This document shows, in pieces, positions 53,488 through 63,082 of a stretch of DNA of 64,000 nt (positions are counted from its first letter, which is position 1; each line of letters opens with the position of its first letter). The DNA is from Gracilaria gracilis (taxonomy: Eukaryota > Rhodophyta > Florideophyceae > Gracilariales > Gracilariaceae): positions 62,001-126,000 of the forward strand of contig JARGSG010000119.1 of assembly GCA_030374805.1 (NCBI GenBank). The letters are read 5' to 3'. The translations under genes and the position numbers were made by a program. Under the pieces are notes generated by a model. That model had not been told where the DNA came from, did not search any database, and saw only the letters and a list, made by a program, of their open reading frames with translations.

Positions 53488-55440
53488 ATGTCGTTGGCAG
53501 CTCCCATGCTGGGGGAAGACTCTGAAGCAGAGCCATCAGGGTTGAGGCGTAGCACACGGAAAAAGATTGCTCCAGGCCGGCTGAAAGAGGATTGGGGTAG
53601 CAAGCCTAGGAGCAAGAAGAAGAAGAATAAGAAGAGGATTTTAATTGACCTTACTGACGATGAGGATGAGGTAGAAATTCAACCTGCTCCGAAGAGGATG
53701 AAGAAGGGCACCGTGAAGACCCTTTCTGGAGATATACCAATGGAGGTTGTTACTTTATTCAGGAATAGGACGAAGCCGGCATTGAAGAAGTTCTTCAAAG
53801 ACCAGAAAATCAATTTAAGGTCGTCGAGCGAGGATGAAAGTGGTGGCAGTGAGGACAATAGTAGGTTCGTTCAGGACGACGAAGAAGGGGTGGAGGAAGG
53901 AACGATGCGTGGATTTGAAGATAACAATCCCGAGAAACCGCCGAAAGGGATGAACAAGGCAGGTGAGTGGGCTGGTGGATCGGATATGTCATGGACGAGT
54001 TTGGTGAATGCGCTACCGCGTGAGTGGCCGGGAGGGAAGAATGCAGTGGAACATCAGAACCCATGGATAGAGATGATTCATTTGCGAAAGGAGAACAGGG
54101 CGAGGTGTTTGGGGGGGGTGGATTTGAGAGCGGTCCATCACGCGGTGTACTGGCATGCCGCCCGCAATGGGCACAAAGAGCTGGGGAGTACGAAAGAACC
54201 AGTTCTTGGGGTGAAGCTTCCGTTGAAGGGAAAGCCCACAGGGGAGGAAGAAGCTCTTGGGATGGCGGCGATGGAGAGGGATGACCTCGCTCGGGAGTAC
54301 TTTGCAACGAAGAGAATGGAGTTGATGGAAAAGGGTTTCTGTGTTTTGGAACACTTCGGAAGTGACGAAGGTATGTCAGAGGAGGCGAGGAAGAGAGGCG
54401 TGGTGATGGATGGAGATGTGACGGAAGGGTTGCTGGAGTTTTTTGAGAAGGACTTTAAGGAGCAGCCAGACTTGAAGTTTGGAGAGAACCGCACCAAATG
54501 GAATCCTATCATCAACGCGGGGGAAGGAAAAGATGCTGGAGACAGGATGCAGGGAATTGGACGATACATTTGGACCAAGAAGGGGATTGTTGATTGCAAG
54601 GAATCTGATGAGAAGAATGCGATGATGGTGAGAAAGCGGGCGTTGTTGGATGCGAGGTTTGGGCAAATTGCATCGGCTCTTCGCCTTTGTAACAACAGCA
54701 GGGCGAAGAAAAGGATGTATGCGCCGGAGACCGGGGGGCGTGTGTTGTGTACGGGGGAGCGATGCCCAAGGCAGGTGTTGCACACTGATTTTCGAGGGTT
54801 GACGAATGTGGGGAAGGATAAGGGAGAGATTCCAGGGTTCTTCGTGATGGTCTCTGGGGGGAGTTCGTTTATGATATGGGTTTGTGAGAGGTCACATAAT
54901 ATGTATGTGACGGATGACAAGAGTTTGAGAAGGTTATCACGTACAATGGTTGTGAAGAAGTTCAGGGTTCCGCCTTACTCTGTGTTTATTGGGAGAGGGG
55001 ATGTGTTTCATGCGGGAGCTGGGTACATGGATGTGTTGGTGAAAGAGAATTCCCTGAGGTATCACATGTACTTTGTACCAGAAGGATACAAGCTCCCTGA
55101 CGTGGTGCACAGGGAGCCAGCCTTTCGCCCAAAGTTCATACATGAGGGATTTGGGCTAGGAGAAGACCCAAACGACCAGCTGGACGATGATGAAGGTTTG
55201 GAGAAAGAGAGTGAAATGGAACGTCGGTGTTGTCGGAATGCTAGTTTGGCGGTCAAAAATGACCGAATTGAAACGAACGAAAAACCGGTGAATTTATTCA
55301 AATTTGGAAGTGTTAATTTCCGAAAATATTTCCACCTTTCCACTTGTGCTGGTTTTTTTCGAAAGAATTATTCCAAATTGTTTCCATCTTTGCTAGTTTG
55401 GATGGAAGGGAAACTAGCATACTTCTTTCGTTTATGGTAG
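53488..55440 (+). CDS. dioxygenase-like double-stranded beta-helix protein with SUMO-interaction-like motif
   Basis: 650 residues, uninterrupted, ATG six bases after the TAA of the preceding frame. N-terminus (about 1-130): basic patches and RILIDLTDDEDEVEI, a classical SUMO-interaction pattern (residues about 50-64), then acidic low complexity. C-terminal half: RQVLHTDFRG (H432, D434), GEIPGFFVMVSGGSSFMIW, YSVFIGRGDVFHAGAGY (H508) and NSLRYHMYF (R524). HxD...H with a following Arg about 16 residues on is the metal/2-oxoglutarate pattern of Fe(II) dioxygenases; the GRGDxxHAGAxY signature suggests a protist family of such folds. Substrate unknown; DNA or protein hydroxylation is only inferred from the neighbours. 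Confidence 0.6.
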   Translation: MSLAAPMLGEDSEAEPSGLRRSTRKKIAPGRLKEDWGSKPRSKKKKNKKRILIDLTDDEDEVEIQPAPKRMKKGTVKTLSGDIPMEVVTLFRNRTKPALKKFFKDQKINLRSSSEDESGGSEDNSRFVQDDEEGVEEGTMRGFEDNNPEKPPKGMNKAGEWAGGSDMSWTSLVNALPREWPGGKNAVEHQNPWIEMIHLRKENRARCLGGVDLRAVHHAVYWHAARNGHKELGSTKEPVLGVKLPLKGKPTGEEEALGMAAMERDDLAREYFATKRMELMEKGFCVLEHFGSDEGMSEEARKRGVVMDGDVTEGLLEFFEKDFKEQPDLKFGENRTKWNPIINAGEGKDAGDRMQGIGRYIWTKKGIVDCKESDEKNAMMVRKRALLDARFGQIASALRLCNNSRAKKRMYAPETGGRVLCTGERCPRQVLHTDFRGLTNVGKDKGEIPGFFVMVSGGSSFMIWVCERSHNMYVTDDKSLRRLSRTMVVKKFRVPPYSVFIGRGDVFHAGAGYMDVLVKENSLRYHMYFVPEGYKLPDVVHREPAFRPKFIHEGFGLGEDPNDQLDDDEGLEKESEMERRCCRNASLAVKNDRIETNEKPVNLFKFGSVNFRKYFHLSTCAGFFRKNYSKLFPSLLVWMEGKLAYFFRLW

Positions 55441-55767
55441 TTTCCCAGCACAATGTAAGTGTGTTAGTGTCACCTACATTCATGTATACGGGGGCGAATA
55501 GCGAGATAGACACTTAGATAGAAACTTAAATAGCTGTTTATCGAATAGGAATAGGAGTATACAAATAGATCGAATACCTTTTCAGTTTGAGGAGATCGGT
55601 TCACTAGTCAACACCTTTCAAATCAGGCATTCGTATACTAAATATATGAAACCCCTTCGAATCACGTGCAATCATCACCACCACTCTGTACCACCGTCCG
55701 TGCGCCATATTACGCTCCCCGCTACGTACCCCCAATCTTCTCCAACACCCCCCCAACCTTCCCCGCC

Positions 55768-58700
55768 ATGGCCAACTGCTGCTTTGAAGGCTGCTCCTTC
55801 TTCGCCCGCACCATCCCCGCCATCCAAAGGCACCAGAAAAGATGCCCCAATCGCCTCAACCCAAACAAGCGTTTCCTCTCCCCAGGCGAAGGCTTCCCCC
55901 ACTTCCCCCCACGCATCAAGCGTTACAAGTCTACCCCCACCTCCATACACCTCCCCCTCCCACAAACCGCCCTTCCAAAAACGTCCCCATCGCAGACGAC
56001 GACTCCTACCACCACCAGCAACTCTCCCTTTCCCTCCACACCCAGGACGCCTACCACATCGCCACCACCCCCGTCTGCTCCATCTCCCCTTTCCCTCCTC
56101 CCCCTCCTCCCCCTTCCTTCCGCCTCCTCAACAACCCCCACCTCGAACGCATGGTCCTCTACATCTCTTCCATCGCCTCCTCCCTCGGCCTCCGAAAGGC
56201 TGACGAACTCATCTCCGTCCTCCACGACCCCGCCTTCTCCAAATCCGCCTTCCACAACGCCGTCTCCACCGCCACCCAGTGTCTCAAACTTCAAACAGAC
56301 CTCTTCCAACACCGAGTCAGCAACATCGGCTTCGCTCCCACCACCCTCTCCGACCCACAGCAGCTCTTCTCCATCACCATCTTCCGAAAGGACCCCATCC
56401 AGGTCCTCAAACAACAACTCGCCCTCGCACACTTCCACAACACCTTCTTCCACCCCGACTCCCACACAACCCCTTCCGGCTGTCCCGCTTTCGCCCACTC
56501 CATGGCCTCCACCCTCGGAAAAGGAGCTGTCCCCGCCCTCAAAGCCGCAATCATGCACTCCTCCAACGAGTCCTGCCTCTGGCACACCCCCGACTCCAGC
56601 GGTATCGATTCCTTCATCGGCTTGGTCCAAATCTACTCCGACAAGTCCTCCACCTCCCTTAAATCCTATTCCATCACCTCCTACCTCCTTCACATCACCC
56701 TTCTCAATTTCTCCGATGCCTTCCGTTGCAAGTGCGTCACCGAACACCTCACCCTTCTCGGAGACTTGCCAACCTCCTTCCTCCCAACCAACCCCTGCCA
56801 ACACCACGACTCCATCCCCCAAACCCCCTCTCACATCCCCCTCCACACCAAAATGGAACTCATTCAGCTCGCCATCTCCAACCTCCTCGGCCCCCTCCTC
56901 TCCTCCGGTCTAAACGGCTTCCCCTTCCGTGGCGCCCATGGCGTTCTCCGCCACTGTCACCCAATCATCGCCAGCTACTGCGCCGACATCCACGAAGCAA
57001 AAGATATCCTCGCCATCTCCCACGGAAGACGCCCCCAACACCCTTGTCATAGATGCACCGTCTCCCACACAGACCTCCCCCTACACATTCGATCCCCTTC
57101 CCCCCGAACTCAGCAACAGACCCTCGCCGCATGCAAATCACACTCCACTCTCCTCCAACAATCACAAGACGCACTCCTCGCTCGTAAGCCGAGAATCTCC
57201 CGCAACACAAAGGAAAAAGCCCTTGAAGCCCTCCACTCCCTCTCCCTCGCAAAGTACTCCTCCCTCTTCGAATCATACCCTCTTCTTAACATCACCCCAC
57301 TCCTCTCCCCTTACAACATCTTCACCTTCGAACCACTACACAACTTCCACCTCGGCGTCTCCGAGCTCATCAAGCTCGCCGCCATCGAGAGACTCCGCTC
57401 AGAAGCACTCTTCACCACCCCCCGTTTCTCCAAGTCCCGTCGCCCTTTCAACTCCGTCCGCACTTCCATCCTCAAACATTCAAACACCATCCTCTCCGCC
57501 ATCGAAAAGCACTCCCCCGCAAACGGACTCCACATCGACTTCTCCACTTCCGACAACGGTCAAACTCTCAACGGTTTCTTCACTACCGACGGCTTGCGTG
57601 GTATGCTCGAAGCAAAAGACTACCGCGCACTCGACATGGTCTTCCCCTTCATCGGCGCCTTCTTTGACCGATGCTGTGACGAAGTTGATTCCGCCCCCAT
57701 CACTTCTGTCTTCTCCAAGTACGCAGTCCTCCTCCTCACCTCCATGCGATACAACACCTTCACCGAATGGACCGACGCCCGCCTCACCGACCTCCAATTC
57801 CAAATCCGCTTCTTCAAGCGCACAGCCGTACTCGTCTTCGTCCCCCACCACACTTCCAGCCTCGGAACCGTCAAGTTCCACCTCCGCGACCACATTGTCG
57901 AGGACAGTTGCCGCTTCGGAGGCCCCCACTTCAATGATGCCGGCATATTCGAGCACGCCCACACCCTCTTCAAGTCCCACTACTCCAAAACCTCAAAGCG
58001 CAGGTCCACCGCACATCAAGAAACCATTCGTGCCATCCACCGCTCCAACGCCATCAAGTGCTGGAATCCCGTCTCCACAAACCCTTCCATCACCTCGTCC
58101 TCCCCTGGCCTCGCTTCCCCCCTCCAATCCCGAGAACCCGGTTTCGTCCGTGATAGCAAACACATCTTTTTCGCTGACCTAATCACTGCCCACAAATTCA
58201 TTCGCTCCAATCCTCAACTCCCTCACAAATCTCTTCAAGATCTCTTCCCCCCCCGATACCCTATCCATTCTTGCACAATTCGGAAGAGACGCCCTCCCAT
58301 CCTTTATCACCCTCTCTCTCGAAGTCCTACAACTCACTGACAACTTCCCCGCCCTCCGTCAGGCTCGACTCATCATAGTCAACTCCGCTTACGTCGTCGG
58401 CGGATACATCCCGACACTCGACAACTATATCACAGAGCGAAACGAGCTCACCCTCCAGGATCCTCCGGTTCCCATCATTCAACTAATTTTTGCCACCCCC
58501 TCCTTCGGTCCATCCAAGTCCCCAAAGTCCTTCCACGTCCTCGTCGCCGGCTCCACCTCCCCCCTCCACATCCATCGTCTGGGTCTGCAAACTCATCTCC
58601 CTTCTTCGTTTCGCCCTTCCTTCTTCAACTTCTTCTCCCGAGGAGTTCGCCTTCTTCCAGTTCATGGAACTCGTCCCACCCAGCGACGACGTCGATCTCA

Positions 58701-58960
58701 CCCTCAACTGCGTTTGCCTCCGATGGGCAACAGACGACGAACATAACCACACCATCCACCCAGTTCCCATCTCCACCCCCTCCACTTCCGATAACGTTTC
58801 CGCTTGGTATGGACTCATCCCCTCTTCCTCCATCCTCGGCTCCGTTCAAGTTCTCCGCCAGAACTACCCCGCTCCTCCCTTCACTTCTCGTCTACACTGG
58901 CGCTTTCACCGATTCTATCTCAATCGGTTCTATCGAGTCCCCACCGCCAAGCCTTATTTC
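55768..58960 (+). pseudogene. Plavaka/KDZ-like (CMC group) DDE transposase, frame-shifted
   Basis: ATG 55768 begins an N-terminal zinc finger (MANCCFEGCSFFARTIPAIQ, then H and C). A -1 change near 55960 leads to the main frame (to TGA 58338) with ASYCADIHEAKDIL, HPCHRCTVSHTDLP (zinc-binding insert, about 57040) and FTFEPLHNFHLGVSEL (about 57327), the insert and LHNFHLG/LLHQLHKG block typical of Plavaka and related transposases. Near 58190 the reading moves +1 (GRDALPSFITLSLEVLQL, NSAYVVGGYIPTL), and near 58500 again, ending in AWYGLIPSSS and FHRFYLNRFYRV like the C-terminal Plavaka block. Shifts may be introns or indels. Coding strand is extremely C-rich and G-poor. Superfamily call moderate. 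Confidence 0.55.
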
Positions 58961-59464
58961 CCATCCAACACGTATCCTCTATTCCCTGTTAGCTTCAGCT
59001 TCATAAAAATTTCAACCCGCTTCCTTTCAATTGGAAGGAGTGAAGATACGCATGACATGAGAAAGAAGAAGCATCTCTTCCCCATCCCACACATACCTCC
59101 ACCCCTTCCCCCCTCACTGCACCTCACCCTACCCTTAGTATCCCGCCTCTTCCCTACCATCAACCCCTGTCCCTTCCCTGCGTTCCGCCCGGTGTGCCAC
59201 CAACCGCCCGAAACTCGCGTCCTTCGGTCGACAGGCCGCTATGCAACAATCAAGAACTGCACCTAGTCTCCGTGTTAGTTTTGGCATAAAATATTCCTCC
59301 CTCACAGCTAGGTATATCTTCTCCCTCGATGGTACCCACAGCTCAACTGTCGCAGTTCTCCCAGAGTTTCCCGACACACACCTCGGATCTCCATCCACAA
59401 ACCCATCGTTCTCAAACTCCTCGGCATGCTCCTCCTGTAGTGATTGCCAGGCTACCCCCAGTAT
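58961..59464. other. interval between convergent genes
   Basis: Pyrimidine-rich plus strand, no separate gene recognised; holds the 3' ends of the transposase (+) and the 787-residue protein (-). Confidence 0.4.
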
Positions 59465-61828
59465 TCATTCAACAGCCATAGGTAGATACTTCCCATACAA
59501 AGTAGAGAACAAAAGCTGTCTTTTCCCTCCACGTGCCACAACCTCGTTCATAGTTTTCACCACACAGGCAATCCAGGCGTCAAGTCTCGCAAGGTGCATC
59601 ACTGTCCCATCCACGTACTGCCGTTCACCGTTAGTTTGCCTCTCCACTGCGTATCCCATATACTCCTCCAACAATGCCACCGCCATCCAACTCTTGAAGT
59701 ACATATCTTCATCATCAACCTGCCATGGTGGCCCAACCGCACGAGACCCGGAATACGCAAGGTCTTCAAACCGGCTCGTTCTCCACGCACACAACTCATT
59801 CCCCCCGCCCTCCTCCCTTCCCATCAGCTTCTCGCACGCCTCCCCCATCTGCTGCTTTAGCTCTTCCCATAGCGCAGTCCCCTCAGTAGCTTTCGCACGT
59901 TTCGCAATCCAATCATATCCAAGGATGGATAATAACTTGTCGCGAGCCGCCCGCTTCCGCACCCCAATCACATCGCTTAATGTCTGCTTCATCCGCTTCC
60001 TCAGACACTTTTCCGCACTCACGTTATCCACACACTCCTGTTTCCTTCCCGCTTCTCGTATCGTCTCCCAAGTATCTCCCACTATTTCCGTCTCCACCAC
60101 ATACTTCAACAGCACATCACTTCCTCCCTCCGTTGATGGCATATACGCCCTCATCTCATATGCCACTTGATACGGGCACCGAGGTACCATCTCCTTCTCC
60201 ACAACCACAAATATGCTGCCCTCCCTACTTTCTCCCACCGTCTCACTCCTGTTCTTCCAGCTCCTACCAACGTTCTCTGTGTCAAAACAGAGTTCTGACG
60301 CCTCCAACTTCGCATAGTGGAGAATCTTATCATATACAGCCCTTGCAAATCCGTAAAAACATTCTGGCACCTCTATATCATGCTTTCGACGCCCCTTCTC
60401 TCCCTTTCCACACCCCCTTTGCTTCCTACACTTCACAGCCTCCCTTAAACTTTCAATCAACACATTTTGCTGCCTCAGCTCCTCCCTCACCCGTTCCAAT
60501 TCTTTCTGCGTGAGCTTCAAACTCACCATCATGGTATAGTGATCCTCCTTCATATTTCCCAGCTTCCCTTTCAACGAATTGACCCCCTCAACCAGTGCAG
60601 AACTTGGCAACACGCGTAAGTTATCTTCATCTCCTTCTGCTATTCCTGTAGTTCCCATTTCCCTTGCTCCGTTCCTCTCTCCACGATCCCCAGAATCGTC
60701 GACTCCTGCTTCATACACATCGTTCTCAATCCGAACGGCATTATGCCTCACACGTATTCCTTCAGGCGTTCGTACCGCGGTTTCCACCAAGTTCCCTCCA
60801 GTTCTATGCCTGTTTCGGACAACGACATCTTCTCCTTCGAATACCCTCCCATCCACTGGTATACTGTCTCTCACATTTTCAATCACTGATCCACCACTGC
60901 TACGTCCTACAACTCTCCCGGGCAAATTGTCTCGCAGCCATTCCATCCTGTCCACATTTGCGTAGCTTCCCATTCCATCGCCCACACGCCCAATTCGCCT
61001 CCCACTGTCTTCTGCGTTTCCATGCTCCCTCATATGCCTCATATCCCCCACCTCCTCTTCCTCCCGCATCGCAGTATGTCGCGGTCCACCAGTTCTTTCT
61101 CTGCCCACCATCCGATTTCTCCTAACACCAACCACAACCTCCATGCCCTCGTTCCTCGCCTCCTGAACGCCTCCTCCTACTTCTCTTTCGCCACCCCTCC
61201 CCTCCCGAACGCCAACCCCAGCCACGCTCTCTCCCTCCTTCCCTCGAATACCACGGCTAGCTATCCCACTAGTACTTCTTGCTATCGTCCTTCCCTCCCC
61301 CCCACTGCGACACTCCCTCCCCTTCTCTATGACATCTCCAGACTCGCCTTCTTCTACAACTTGCGTGAAGTCATCGCCCCTTCGCCGCCCACCTGTATCC
61401 CTACCGCCCCGCGCATCATCCCCCTGCCTTCCTCCCATCCCTCCCCTGATTTCCCCTCCTCCATTTCCCATCTCATGTGGAAGCGGAGTAGCTTGTGTTA
61501 CCAAAGCACTTACCGTTCGCTCGGTTCGCTCCGTTTGCGCGGTGCGCTCGGTTCGCTCGGTTCGCTCCAAAGGTCGGCCTCGATCACGTCTCCCCGTGTT
61601 CTTCCTACCTTTCCCACGTAATCCACATCGAGGAGCGCGCGAACTACGCCCAATACCGCCCTCGCCATTTTCCACATCGCCACTTCGAGGCGCACGCGTA
61701 GTACTACCCAAGCCATCCTCGCGACCCCGACCTACCACCTCTGCACGCGTTAGCCCTTTTGACGCGCGCCCGCTTACATCCTCCGCATTCGCATTCGCAT
61801 TGGCACTTCTCGTTTTACGTTTTCCCAT
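59465..61828 (-). CDS. hypothetical basic protein, 787 residues, with Arg/Gly/Glu-rich N-terminal half
   Basis: Not recognised. ATG at 61828 (MGKRKTRSANANANAEDV) and uninterrupted to TGA 59465. The N-terminal 450 residues are low complexity, rich in Arg, Gly and Glu, with ERTERTAQTERTERT-type repeats (DNA microsatellite at about 61515-61570). A coiled coil follows (LTQKELERVREELRQQNVLI), then a folded-looking C-terminus: PECFYGFARAVYDKILHY, a KCLRKRMKQTLSDVIGVRKR helix region with LSILGYDWIAKRAKATEG, and MYFKSWMAVALLEEYMGY. The C-terminus resembles helical DNA-binding or structural proteins, but no family can be named. Convergent with the transposase and codirectional with the methyltransferase-SET gene, so probably part of the same element. 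Confidence 0.65.
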   Translation of the reverse strand: MGKRKTRSANANANAEDVSGRASKGLTRAEVVGRGREDGLGSTTRAPRSGDVENGEGGIGRSSRAPRCGLRGKGRKNTGRRDRGRPLERTERTERTAQTERTERTVSALVTQATPLPHEMGNGGGEIRGGMGGRQGDDARGGRDTGGRRRGDDFTQVVEEGESGDVIEKGRECRSGGEGRTIARSTSGIASRGIRGKEGESVAGVGVREGRGGEREVGGGVQEARNEGMEVVVGVRRNRMVGRERTGGPRHTAMREEEEVGDMRHMREHGNAEDSGRRIGRVGDGMGSYANVDRMEWLRDNLPGRVVGRSSGGSVIENVRDSIPVDGRVFEGEDVVVRNRHRTGGNLVETAVRTPEGIRVRHNAVRIENDVYEAGVDDSGDRGERNGAREMGTTGIAEGDEDNLRVLPSSALVEGVNSLKGKLGNMKEDHYTMMVSLKLTQKELERVREELRQQNVLIESLREAVKCRKQRGCGKGEKGRRKHDIEVPECFYGFARAVYDKILHYAKLEASELCFDTENVGRSWKNRSETVGESREGSIFVVVEKEMVPRCPYQVAYEMRAYMPSTEGGSDVLLKYVVETEIVGDTWETIREAGRKQECVDNVSAEKCLRKRMKQTLSDVIGVRKRAARDKLLSILGYDWIAKRAKATEGTALWEELKQQMGEACEKLMGREEGGGNELCAWRTSRFEDLAYSGSRAVGPPWQVDDEDMYFKSWMAVALLEEYMGYAVERQTNGERQYVDGTVMHLARLDAWIACVVKTMNEVVARGGKRQLLFSTLYGKYLPMAVE

Positions 61829-62302
61829 ATGGAATCGGACCACGAGGATGTGCCCGGTGGTGCGCTCTAGATGTTGTCACCGCTTGCCGCTCGACGTGTT
61901 CGCCGCTCGACGTGATCGCAGGTCCCCCGTGAAACGCACACCTCAACTCGACGTGTGGTAGAAATATCGCACCGTTTTAGTACTTTTCGGAACCACTTTC
62001 CGAAAATTGGCACGGATATTTCCCTTCCTGTACGAAACCTCACTGCCAAAAACTGTTACATTTTCACATGATATCACATGTACTCCGTATCTTCTATCCT
62101 ATATACTTGAACGTCAACCCACTCCACCGAATCCTATCCCCATTTTGCTCACGGCACTGGATGATAAAAGTGACGACACCCACTCACTTGGGGGAGTTCT
62201 CGTCCTCCTCTGTGGAACACGAGAGTTAGAGAGAAAGCGTAATAAAATGTACCCAATTCTGTTTTACACATACTACGGTACACCTTTCGGTTCTATAAGT
62301 CA
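61829..62302. other. short intergenic region between two minus-strand genes
   Basis: About 470 bp upstream of the 787-residue protein. Contains an AT-richer core and no gene; a promoter for that protein would lie here. Confidence 0.4.
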
Positions 62303-62317
62303 TAAATCAATTGAGCT

Positions 62318-63031
62318 CTAGTCGATTTCTATAGGATTCGAAGACGTACCCCATGTGTACTCCATTCCATAATCTGCAAACAACTCTTCTCCCACTTCTA
62401 CAACCCGAAGTGCCCGGACGGCAAGCATTCGGTATTCTCTTAATTGAAGTGGAGCTCGCCCAGTTCTTGGGGTTCGAGTCACCGCCACATTGGCAGTCCG
62501 TCGCTGCTTCAAGCCATCCTCCAGTGCATCCCTATCTTTATCCCCTTCCATATATTTTAGGTGGTTAATTGTTCCACCCAACGAGAATGGAGCTGGAACA
62601 ATCCATACAGGGATTGTAGGTACTTCTCGTCTCCTTTCCGGGAGTTTCTGGAATACCTCGCCTCGCAGGCTAACGTCCATCGCAAAAGTTCGAAAACGTG
62701 TGGCGGTGGCTCCCGACAACCCTTCCCCATAATTCTTGTCTACCCCCTTCCTCTTCCTTAAGTCACGGTACACTAGAGTTCCGTAAAAGAAACATATCTC
62801 TTCGTTCTTCATGAAACGGCGCGTGGTAAACACTCCCACTCCTGCGTCATAGTGACGAATCGACGACTTTCCAATGCGACAACCACACGTAGTGGCCTCC
62901 AGTGCCAACATCGCGTTCCAATCCAGGAGACCCATCTTCCCTTTCAACGTTTTCGGCCACTCATGCAGCGCTTTGCGCCTGCCGATCATGGCCGTGCCCT
63001 CCTCCTGCCACATCGATGCAAGGAAGTCCAC
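62318..63031 (-). CDS. SET-domain methyltransferase module
   Basis: SET domains methylate lysine, mostly on histones, using S-adenosylmethionine. Seen: GVGVFTTRRFMKNEEICFFYG (N-SET, GxGxF), GGTINHLKYM (NHS-like substrate/cofactor motif with His retained), RTANVAV and VGEELFADYGMEY (GEEL..DYG, the catalytic Tyr motif). No pre-SET cysteine cluster is visible. The frame is the same as that of the DNA methyltransferase upstream and stays open between them (KAPSGFPQYQKFPPYIVDFL), apart from the TAA at 63083. Ends at TAG 62318; the next in-frame stop is TGA five codons on. Could be a separate protein starting at an internal codon or the C-terminal half of a fusion. Confidence 0.7.
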   Translation of the reverse strand: MDFLASMWQEEGTAMIGRRKALHEWPKTLKGKMGLLDWNAMLALEATTCGCRIGKSSIRHYDAGVGVFTTRRFMKNEEICFFYGTLVYRDLRKRKGVDKNYGEGLSGATATRFRTFAMDVSLRGEVFQKLPERRREVPTIPVWIVPAPFSLGGTINHLKYMEGDKDRDALEDGLKQRRTANVAVTRTPRTGRAPLQLREYRMLAVRALRVVEVGEELFADYGMEYTWGTSSNPIEID

Positions 63032-63082
63032 AATATACGGTGGGAACTTCTGATACTGTGGGAAGCCGGATGGAGCCTTCCA

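Noticed and set aside
55923-56846. Long minus-strand frame rich in Gly, Val and Glu opposite the transposase
   Set aside because: It is a shadow of the C-rich, G-poor plus strand, which leaves antisense frames free of stops; the plus frame has real transposase motifs.
56929-58182. 417-residue plus-strand frame rich in Ser, Pro and Thr overlapping the transposase
   Set aside because: Low-complexity by-product of the same base composition, no domain; the zinc-binding insert and LHNFHLG block lie in the other frame.
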